This document shows, piece by piece, positions 15,649 through 21,276 of a stretch of DNA of 21,276 bases (position 1 is its first letter; each line of letters opens with the position of its first letter). Source of the stretch: Gordonia sp. UBA5067 (GTDB lineage Bacteria; Actinomycetota; Actinomycetes; Mycobacteriales; Mycobacteriaceae); NCBI RefSeq assembly GCF_002414845.1, contig NZ_DIAX01000012.1, positions 366-21,641 on the forward strand, in the 5' to 3' direction. Under the pieces are notes generated by a model, which was given only the letters and a program-made list of their open reading frames with translations, made no database searches and had not been told where the DNA came from. The position numbers were made by a program, and so were the translations under genes.

Positions 15649-16284
15649 ATGTCTCGCATGGCTGCCGCGACTCCCAAAGGCTTGGCACGCCGCCAACTGC
15701 TCGCCGAGGCGGCCGGCGCGCTGCTGATGGAACACGGTCACGAAGCGGTCCGGCACCGGGCGGTGGCCCGGCAGGCCGGTCTTCCCCTCGCCTCGACGAC
15801 GTACTATTTCAACTCGTTGACCGACCTTCTCGCGGCCGCCGTCGAGTACACCTGCGATGTCGACGCGCGCGAGATGACCGATCGGTGCGCAGCCCTGCCG
15901 GCCCAGTCGCGTGGCGCGCGCGACACTGCGGCCGCGCTGGCACAGGTCTTCGTCGGCGAGGCCGCCTCATCGTCCCGGCTCACGACCCGTTACGAGCTGT
16001 TCGTGCTGGCTGCCCGCCATCCCGAGCTCACCGCGATGATCATGCGCCGGCAGGACCGGGTCGAGCAGATCGTCGCCGACGTGCTCACCAAGTCGCGGCG
16101 GCACAGCGCCGGCGAGGGGGTACACAGGTTGATCGCATTGGAGAACGGTGCCCTGCTGGGATCGATCTCGGTCGATCAGAGCCAGTGGACCGATCCGATT
16201 GGCGCGCTCACCGACGCCATCGCCGACGTCGTCGACGTCCTTGCCCCCGCCCTCCCGCAGATGGCCGGGCCCACCGGGAACTAA
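15649..16284 (+). CDS. TetR-family transcriptional regulator
   Basis: This 211-residue protein has an N-terminal TetR helix-turn-helix at about residues 12-60. LLAEAAGALLMEHGHEAV leads in, followed by HRAVARQAGLPLASTTYYF, where the TTYYF recognition-helix end is typical. The C-terminal ligand-binding part is helical (LTTRYELFVLAARHPELTAMI), with no cofactor motif. ATG 15649 was chosen; ATG 15658 is possible. No Shine-Dalgarno or TANNNT box is obvious. A TetR gene also precedes purB in M. tuberculosis, as I recall (Rv0775). Its TAA stop forms the start of the purB -10 box. The target genes are unknown; the gene itself and the divergently placed esterase are candidates. Confidence 0.92.
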   Translation: MSRMAAATPKGLARRQLLAEAAGALLMEHGHEAVRHRAVARQAGLPLASTTYYFNSLTDLLAAAVEYTCDVDAREMTDRCAALPAQSRGARDTAAALAQVFVGEAASSSRLTTRYELFVLAARHPELTAMIMRRQDRVEQIVADVLTKSRRHSAGEGVHRLIALENGALLGSISVDQSQWTDPIGALTDAIADVVDVLAPALPQMAGPTGN

Positions 16285-16287
16285 ACT
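16282..16287 (+). promoter_or_regulatory. purB leaderless -10 box overlapping the TetR stop codon
   Basis: TAAACT ends 7 nt before GTG 16295. Its first three bases are the TAA stop of the TetR gene, the same arrangement as at ltrA/purD. There is no Shine-Dalgarno. Confidence 0.6.
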
Positions 16288-16294
16288 GACCGGC

Positions 16295-17722
16295 GTGGCC
16301 AAACCCGAGATCGCCAATGTCCTCGCCAGTCGTTACGCGTCCGCGCAACTTGCCGACATCTGGTCGCCGCGCACCAAGATCGCCGCCGAGCGCCGGCTGT
16401 GGATTGCGGTCATGACCGCCCAGCGCGAACTGGGAATCGATATCCCCGATGGCGTCATCGACGACTACACCCGCGTCGTCGACGAGATCGACCTGACGTC
16501 GATCGCCGACCGGGAACGGGTCACGCGCCACGATGTGAAGGCCCGAATCGAGGAATTCAACGCGCTGGCCGGCCACGAACACATCCACAAGGGGATGACC
16601 AGCCGCGACCTCACCGAGAACGTCGAGCAGCTGCAGATTCTGCAGTCGCTGCGCCACGTCCACGACCACGGCGTCGCGATGCTGGCGCGGATCACCGATC
16701 GCGCCGCCCAGTACGCGACCCTGGTGATGGCCGGGCGCAGCCACAACGTCGCGGCGCAGGCGACGACGCTGGGCAAGCGTTTCGCCAGCGCTGCCGACGA
16801 GCTGATGATCGCGCTGCAGCGCCTCGAGGAACTCATCGCCCGCTACCCGTTACGCGGGATCAAAGGGCCGATGGGGACGTCGCAGGACATGCTCGATCTA
16901 CTCGACGGCGATGCGCAGAAGCTGGCCCGACTCGAGCGCCTCGTCGCAAACCACCTCGGCTTTGCGGCGGCCTTGACGTCGGTGGGGCAGATCTATCCGC
17001 GCTCGCTCGACCACGACGTGGTGTCGGCTTTGGTCCAGCTGGCCGCCGCCCCGTCGTCGCTCGCCATGACTATCCGACTGATGGCCGGGCACGAACTGGT
17101 GACCGAAGGATTCGCACCGGGGCAGGTGGGATCGTCGGCGATGCCGCACAAGATGAACACCCGCAGCTGTGAGCGGGTCAACGGGCTGGCTGTCGTCCTG
17201 CGCGGCTATGGGTCGATGGCCGCCGAGCTGGCCGGGGCCCAGTGGAACGAGGGCGACGTTTTCTGCTCGGTGGTGCGCCGCGTTGCGCTGCCCGACGCGT
17301 TCTTCGCCATCGACGGGCTGACCGAGACCTTTCTGACCGTGCTCGCCGAATTCGGCGCATACCCGGCGGTGATCGCCAATGAACTCGACCGCTACCTGCC
17401 GTTCCTCGCGACGACCAAGGTGCTGATGGCGGCGGTGCGGGCTGGCGTTGGCCGGGAGACGGCCCATGAGGCGATCAAGGAGAACGCAGTCGCCGTCGCG
17501 CTCGCCATGCGCGAGCGGGGCGCGGCCCCGGACCTACTCGACCGCCTTGCCGCCGATGATCGGATTCCGCTGGATCGGGCTGCCCTCGACGAGGCGCTGG
17601 CCGACAAGGCCGCATTCACCGGGGCGGCAACGGCGCAGGTTGACGAGGTCGTCGCCGCGGTGCAGAAGATTGTCGCGCGCCATCCGGATGCGGCGGTCTA
17701 CACGCCCGCGCCGATTCTGTAA
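16295..17722 (+). CDS. purB: Adenylosuccinate lyase
   Basis: PurB cleaves SAICAR to AICAR plus fumarate and adenylosuccinate to AMP plus fumarate, serving both IMP and AMP synthesis. This 475-residue protein belongs to the fumarase/aspartase superfamily. It has the conserved TSRDLTENVEQLQI block, the catalytic-His segment AGRSHNVAAQATTLGKRFA, and the signature loop GSSAMPHKMNTRSCER containing the catalytic Ser. GTG 16295 was chosen because the longer in-frame extension lies inside the TetR gene and because VAKPEIANVLASRYAS is the normal N-terminus. The -10 box ends 7 nt upstream. It is cytoplasmic and tetrameric in the family. It is convergent with the CHAD gene, 21 bp apart. Confidence 0.97.
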   Translation: MAKPEIANVLASRYASAQLADIWSPRTKIAAERRLWIAVMTAQRELGIDIPDGVIDDYTRVVDEIDLTSIADRERVTRHDVKARIEEFNALAGHEHIHKGMTSRDLTENVEQLQILQSLRHVHDHGVAMLARITDRAAQYATLVMAGRSHNVAAQATTLGKRFASAADELMIALQRLEELIARYPLRGIKGPMGTSQDMLDLLDGDAQKLARLERLVANHLGFAAALTSVGQIYPRSLDHDVVSALVQLAAAPSSLAMTIRLMAGHELVTEGFAPGQVGSSAMPHKMNTRSCERVNGLAVVLRGYGSMAAELAGAQWNEGDVFCSVVRRVALPDAFFAIDGLTETFLTVLAEFGAYPAVIANELDRYLPFLATTKVLMAAVRAGVGRETAHEAIKENAVAVALAMRERGAAPDLLDRLAADDRIPLDRAALDEALADKAAFTGAATAQVDEVVAAVQKIVARHPDAAVYTPAPIL

Positions 17723-17743
17723 TCCGACTCCGGGCGACCCTCG

Positions 17744-18589
17744 TCAGAGGGAGGCGAGCAAATGCTCGGCGTCGGCAATGATCTGCTCCTCGCGGCGGAG
17801 CACCGCATCGAGGGCGGGCCGCGCCGCGTCGGCCGCCGTCGCGGCCACCTCGGCGATGAAGTCGTGCGCGACGATGGCGTCCTGTTGTTCGCCCAGCACA
17901 TCTTGCAGCTCGGCACGCTGCTCGACGAGCCGGGTGCCGGCCGCACCGAGAACGGGGAGGGCGAGTTCGGCCGCGTACCGGTGCCGCTTGCCCGCCCGCC
18001 GCGCCGCGTGCGCGAGCCGCGGCGCGTCGTCGGTACCCGCCGTCGCCGCGGCGATCGCGTGCGCGAGGCGCTGGCGCAGGGTGTGATCGGCGTCGTCGAC
18101 GTAGCGGGCTGCCTCGGTCGCCGGCCGGTGCGCGCGTTTGCGCAGGGGCGGGTCGGCCGCCCAGTCGGCGAGCATCGTGCGCAGCCGGTCGTACCGGGTC
18201 GAGCCCAGTGCGACGCCGACCTGCACCCAGGCTGCGCGGGCGCGTGCCGCGGATACATCGTCGAGAGCGGAGCGCGCGGCGGCGGCCGAGGACCAGTCCT
18301 CGACGTCGCGCAGGGCGATGGTGAGGCGGCGCGACTGGACGTCGAGGTCGCGCACCCGGCCCAGTATGGCGCCGAACCAGCGCAACTCGGCGCCCAGGTC
18401 GTCGGCCGCGGTGCGCTGGTAGATGTCGAAAGTGTGCAGGGTTGAGCGCAACCGTCGGATCGCGACGCGCGTCGGGTGAATCGCATCGAGCTGACCGTGG
18501 TTGAGCGGGCCGTCGTTGTCGAGGAGCACGGCGATCTGCGCATCGGCATACCCGCCCACCATCTCGGCGAGTGTTTTGGGGGCGCCCAC
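17744..18589 (-). CDS. CHAD-domain protein (polyphosphate-binding type)
   Basis: This 281-residue protein is essentially one CHAD domain, an alpha-helical fold rich in conserved His and basic residues. Family landmarks are in order: [14 protein letters not shown] (41-54), [10 protein letters not shown] (75-84), [18 protein letters not shown] (192-209) and [14 protein letters not shown] (228-241). CHAD domains are known to bind inorganic polyphosphate and often accompany CYTH triphosphatases; no CYTH domain is attached or adjacent here. There is no signal peptide. GTG 18589 is supported by TATCTT ending 6 nt upstream. It sits between purB and purC on the opposite strand. An influence on purine or phosphate metabolism is only a guess. 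Family call strong. Confidence 0.9.
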   Translation of the reverse strand: MGAPKTLAEMVGGYADAQIAVLLDNDGPLNHGQLDAIHPTRVAIRRLRSTLHTFDIYQRTAADDLGAELRWFGAILGRVRDLDVQSRRLTIALRDVEDWSSAAAARSALDDVSAARARAAWVQVGVALGSTRYDRLRTMLADWAADPPLRKRAHRPATEAARYVDDADHTLRQRLAHAIAAATAGTDDAPRLAHAARRAGKRHRYAAELALPVLGAAGTRLVEQRAELQDVLGEQQDAIVAHDFIAEVAATAADAARPALDAVLRREEQIIADAEHLLASL

Positions 18590-18595
18590 GAATTG

Positions 18596-18601
18596 AAGAT
18601 A
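18596..18601 (-). promoter_or_regulatory. -10 box of a leaderless promoter (CHAD gene)
   Basis: Read on the minus strand, TATCTT ends 6 nt before GTG 18589. There is no Shine-Dalgarno in CAATTC. It shares the 92-bp divergent region with the purC promoter. Confidence 0.55.
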
Positions 18602-18668
18602 CCCGCCCCGCGGCCGACTCCGCGACCGGAGAGCCGGACCAGCAGGGTTCCCCGAGTGAGGGTGGCAC

Positions 18669-18674
18669 TACGCT
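18669..18674 (+). promoter_or_regulatory. -10 box of a leaderless promoter (purC)
   Basis: TACGCT ends 7 nt before ATG 18682, with no Shine-Dalgarno. Together with purD and purB, all three purine genes in the window use this arrangement. Confidence 0.55.
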
Positions 18675-18681
18675 CGAAGCC

Positions 18682-19581
18682 ATGCGTCCTGAACTGGATT
18701 CCTACGCGCACGTCGCGTCGGGCAAGGTCCGCGATATCTACCGCATCGACGACGAGACGCTGCTCATGGTCACCTCGGATCGGATCAGCGCGTACGACTT
18801 CGTGCTGACCACCCCCATCCCGGACAAGGGGCGGGTCCTCACCGCCACCAGCTTCTTCTGGTTCGAGTACCTGGGCGTGCCCAACCATCTGGCCGGGGGG
18901 CCGAATGACGACCGGATTCCGGCGTCGGTACTCGGCCGGTCGATGGTGGTGGCCGACCTGCCGATGGTTCCCGTCGAATGCGTCGCGCGCGGCTACCTGA
19001 CCGGGTCGGGGCTGCTCGACTACGCCGCTACCGGGCAGGTGTGCGGCATCGAGCTGCCCGGCGGACTGGCCGAGGCGAGCGGGTTGCCGGCGCCGATCTT
19101 CACCCCGGCGTCGAAAGCCGAGCTCGGCGATCACGACGAGAACATCAGCTACGAGCAGGTTGTCGATCTTGTCGGGGCCGACCTGGCCGCCCGCCTCAGG
19201 TCGGCCACCCTGGACTGCTATGGCCGAGGCGCGGAGCTGGCCGCGCAACGCGGAATCATCCTGGCCGACACGAAGTTCGAGTTCGGGCAGGCCGCCGACG
19301 GGTCACTGGTGCTGGCCGACGAGGTGCTCACCCCCGATTCCTCGCGGTACTGGGATGCCTCGACCTACGTCGCGGGCCGGGTGCAGCCGTCCTTTGACAA
19401 GCAGATCGTCCGCAATTGGTTGACGAGCACCGAATCGGGGTGGGACCGGACGGGGGAGGCCCCGCCACCCGCACTGCCCCCCGAGATCGTCGACCGGGCC
19501 CGGGCGCGCTATATCGACGCCTACGAACGGCTCTCGCAACTATGCTTCGACAACTGGCCCGGCGGGCAGGAGGAACTGTGA
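18682..19581 (+). CDS. purC: Phosphoribosylaminoimidazole-succinocarboxamide synthase (SAICAR synthetase)
   Basis: PurC condenses CAIR with aspartate using ATP to give SAICAR, the substrate of PurB. This 299-residue protein has the nucleotide-binding N-terminus SGKVRDIY, then [33 protein letters not shown] and the signature [12 protein letters not shown]. The length suits the roughly 300-residue actinobacterial form. ATG 18682 gives the usual N-terminus; longer in-frame upstream sequence lies in the promoter region and is not family-like. It overlaps the peptidase gene by 4 bp, so the two form an operon. It is divergent from the CHAD gene across 92 bp. Confidence 0.97.
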   Translation: MRPELDSYAHVASGKVRDIYRIDDETLLMVTSDRISAYDFVLTTPIPDKGRVLTATSFFWFEYLGVPNHLAGGPNDDRIPASVLGRSMVVADLPMVPVECVARGYLTGSGLLDYAATGQVCGIELPGGLAEASGLPAPIFTPASKAELGDHDENISYEQVVDLVGADLAARLRSATLDCYGRGAELAAQRGIILADTKFEFGQAADGSLVLADEVLTPDSSRYWDASTYVAGRVQPSFDKQIVRNWLTSTESGWDRTGEAPPPALPPEIVDRARARYIDAYERLSQLCFDNWPGGQEEL

Positions 19582-21276
19582 CCGACCAGCCGATCTCCCC
19601 GCCCGTGGCCAAGAAGGTCCCCGTCGAGCGGACTCACCACGGCGACACCGTCGTCGACGATTACACGTGGATGGCAGACAAGACCGATCCGGAGGTGATC
19701 GCGTTCCTGACGGGCCAGAACGACTTCGTCACGGCGCGGACCGGACACCTCACGGCGTTGCAGGACACCATCTTCGGCGAGATCAAGGCGCGGACGCAGG
19801 AAACCGATATGTCGGTGCCGACCCGCACCGGCGACCACTGGTACTTCGCCCGTACCGAAGAGGGCAAACAGTACGGCGTATCGGTGCGCTGCCCGGTGCG
19901 TGGTCCCGACGATTGGGATCCGCCAAGGATCAACGCGCACGAGAAGCTGCCCGGCGAACAGGTCGTCCTCGACACCAACGCCGAGGCGGCCGGACACGAC
20001 TTCTTCAGTCTCGGCGGACTCTCGGTGAGCGAGGACGGCACCTGGCTGGCGTTCAGCACCGACATCGTCGGCGATGAGCGCTACACGCTGGCGTTCCGCA
20101 ACATCGCCACCGGGCAGGAGTTGGCCGAGACGATCACCGGGACGGCAGGCGGCGCGATCTGGTCGCGCGATGCCCGGTACGTCTTTTATCAGACGGTCGA
20201 CGACGCGTGGCGCCCCGACACGGTGTGGCGGCACGAGGTCGGCGGTTCGACGCCCGATGTCGAGGTCTTCCACGAACCCGACGAGGGCTTCTGGGTCGGA
20301 ATGGGATCGAGTCGCAGTCTGGAGTACTTGTTCATCGGTGTCGGCTCGAAGACCACCTCGCAGGTCTACGCGCTCCGCACCGACAACCCGACCGGTGAGC
20401 TGGTCAGTCTCGCGCCGCGCATCCCCGGCGTCGAGTACGAGGTGGATCACGCCGCCATCGCCGGCCGCGACTACTTCCTGTTCACCCACAACGGTGTTGT
20501 CGGGGGGACCAAGTGCGAGAACTACACCGTCGACATCGCACCGGTAGCCGATCCGGCGAACCGGACGACGTTCATCGCGCACGACGAGTCGCGGCGCATC
20601 GAGGACATCGAGGCCTTCGCCGACTACCTGGTCCTGAGCTATCGGTCCGATGCCCTGCCGCGGGTGGCGATCGCCGACCTGCGCCGGATCGATGGATTGC
20701 CCACCGCCGACGACTTCGCCGAGGTGCGTTTCGATCAGCCGCTGTGTTCGGCGGGGGCCGCGGCCAACCCGGAGTGGCGCACCCCGCGGCTGCGGATCGC
20801 CTACACCAGCTTCATCGAGCCGACCGAGCTGATCGACCTCGACGTGGCGTCGGGACGGCGCACCCTACTCAAGCGGCAGATCGTGTTGGGCGGCTATTCC
20901 CCCGACGACTATGAGCAGTCGCGGCAGTGGGCCACAGCCGGCGACGGGACGCAGGTCCCGATCTCGGTCGTGCGGCGCCGGAGCACCGCATCGCCGGCGC
21001 CGACCCTGTTGTACGGGTACGGCTCCTATGAACAGAGTATTGATCCGACGTTCTCGGTCTCGCGGCTGTCGCTGCTCGATCGGGGTGTGGTCTTTGTCGT
21101 CGCGCACATCCGCGGCGGCGGTGAGATGGGGCGGCGCTGGTACGAGGACGGCAAGACCGTGCACAAGCGCAACACCTTCGACGACTTCGTCGCCGTTGCC
21201 CGTCACCTCGTCGACACCGGTGCGACGACCCCGGGGCAGTTGGTCGCCGAGGGGGGATCGGCGGGGGGGGGGCGGG
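19578..21276 (+). CDS. ptrB: Oligopeptidase B (S9 prolyl oligopeptidase family), 3' end missing
   Basis: S9A oligopeptidases cleave short peptides; the oligopeptidase B branch cuts after Arg or Lys. About 566 residues of an expected 700 or so are present. The N-terminus ([18 protein letters not shown]) is the S9 N-terminal block. A beta-propeller region follows to about residue 400. The catalytic domain then has [33 protein letters not shown], and the nucleophile elbow GGSAGG with Ser561. The Asp and His of the triad lie beyond the edge. There is no signal peptide. Start GTG 19578 overlaps the purC stop (GTGA) and has GGAGGAA just upstream, implying translational coupling. In M. tuberculosis purC is likewise followed by ptrB genes, as I recall. 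Codons after GGSAGG are poly-G and probably corrupt. Confidence 0.93.
   Translation, partial: MTDQPISPPVAKKVPVERTHHGDTVVDDYTWMADKTDPEVIAFLTGQNDFVTARTGHLTALQDTIFGEIKARTQETDMSVPTRTGDHWYFARTEEGKQYGVSVRCPVRGPDDWDPPRINAHEKLPGEQVVLDTNAEAAGHDFFSLGGLSVSEDGTWLAFSTDIVGDERYTLAFRNIATGQELAETITGTAGGAIWSRDARYVFYQTVDDAWRPDTVWRHEVGGSTPDVEVFHEPDEGFWVGMGSSRSLEYLFIGVGSKTTSQVYALRTDNPTGELVSLAPRIPGVEYEVDHAAIAGRDYFLFTHNGVVGGTKCENYTVDIAPVADPANRTTFIAHDESRRIEDIEAFADYLVLSYRSDALPRVAIADLRRIDGLPTADDFAEVRFDQPLCSAGAAANPEWRTPRLRIAYTSFIEPTELIDLDVASGRRTLLKRQIVLGGYSPDDYEQSRQWATAGDGTQVPISVVRRRSTASPAPTLLYGYGSYEQSIDPTFSVSRLSLLDRGVVFVVAHIRGGGEMGRRWYEDGKTVHKRNTFDDFVAVARHLVDTGATTPGQLVAEGGSAGGGR
21261..21276. other. G-homopolymer at the right edge, probable sequence artefact
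   Basis: The last 16 bases are GC, a run of ten G, then CGGG. Family members continue GGSAGG with Leu-Leu-Met-Gly, but here the frame reads Gly-Gly-Gly-Arg. A homopolymer at a contig edge is a common assembly error. Confidence 0.5.

Noticed and set aside
17738..17751. CCCTC-GTCA-GAGGG hairpin between purB and the CHAD gene
   Set aside because: The stem is only 5 bp, overlaps the CHAD stop codon, and is expected by chance in GC-rich DNA.
17698..19248. 516-codon open frame on the minus strand across the CHAD gene and purC
   Set aside because: It overlaps the CHAD gene in another frame and runs antisense to purC. The composition is Arg/Pro/Ser-rich with no motifs.
19521..20582. 353-codon open frame antisense to the oligopeptidase B gene
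   Set aside because: The plus strand matches the S9 family throughout; the antisense frame has no recognisable domain.

Overview
This is a GC-rich, densely coding stretch of actinobacterial chromosome. The organism is most likely a member of the Mycobacteriales close to Gordonia or Williamsia. The main evidence is a PhoP/PhoR pair very like the mycobacterial one, followed by an AdhB-type alcohol dehydrogenase and a HIT protein, then purD, a secreted esterase, a TetR regulator, purB, purC and an oligopeptidase B gene. From memory this is the order of the corresponding genes around Rv0757-Rv0782 in Mycobacterium tuberculosis. The genus call is inference. I see no tRNA, rRNA, CRISPR array, insertion sequence, integrase or phage gene. 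This is ordinary vertically inherited chromosome, not an island.

Layout. 1-1033 (-): 5' part of an arylsulfatase gene, cut by the window edge. 1221-2843 (+): a Rid-family protein lacking the catalytic Arg, followed 9 bp later by an AlkZ-like winged-helix protein. 2916-5040 (+): phoP-phoR, preceded by three tandem 11-bp repeats that look like a PhoP autoregulatory site. 5043-6165 (-): zinc alcohol dehydrogenase with an apparent 2-nt deletion near its 5' end. 6263-6691 (+): HIT protein. 6775-7575 (-): AbiEi-like/DUF559 nuclease-fold protein. 7693-9777 (-): RecQ-family helicase with a phosphoribosyltransferase-like C-terminus. 9860-11059 (+): LtrA membrane protein. 11070-12323 (+): purD. 12342-13316 (-): Tat lipoprotein esterase. 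13498-15126 (+): AidB-like acyl-CoA dehydrogenase. 15196-15597 (+): small secreted protein. 15649-16284 (+): TetR regulator. 16295-17722 (+): purB. 17744-18589 (-): CHAD-domain protein. 18682-19581 (+): purC. 19578-21276 (+): oligopeptidase B, overlapping purC by 4 bp and cut by the right edge.

How the genes work together. PurD, PurB and PurC are enzymes of de novo IMP synthesis. They lie near each other but each has its own promoter. PhoP/PhoR form a complete two-component system. The rest are mostly single-gene units. The most consistent non-coding signal is leaderless expression. At ridA, recQ, ltrA, purD, purB, the CHAD gene and purC a TANNNT -10 hexamer ends 6-7 nt before the start codon. 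At purD and purB the upstream gene's stop codon forms the first three bases of that hexamer.

No obviously new multi-gene system is visible. The best leads are the PhoP repeat array, the RecQ-phosphoribosyltransferase fusion next to a DUF559 nuclease-like gene, the stop-codon/-10 overlaps, and the CHAD gene between purine genes. The frameshift in the dehydrogenase and the 10-G run at the right end may be sequencing or assembly errors.
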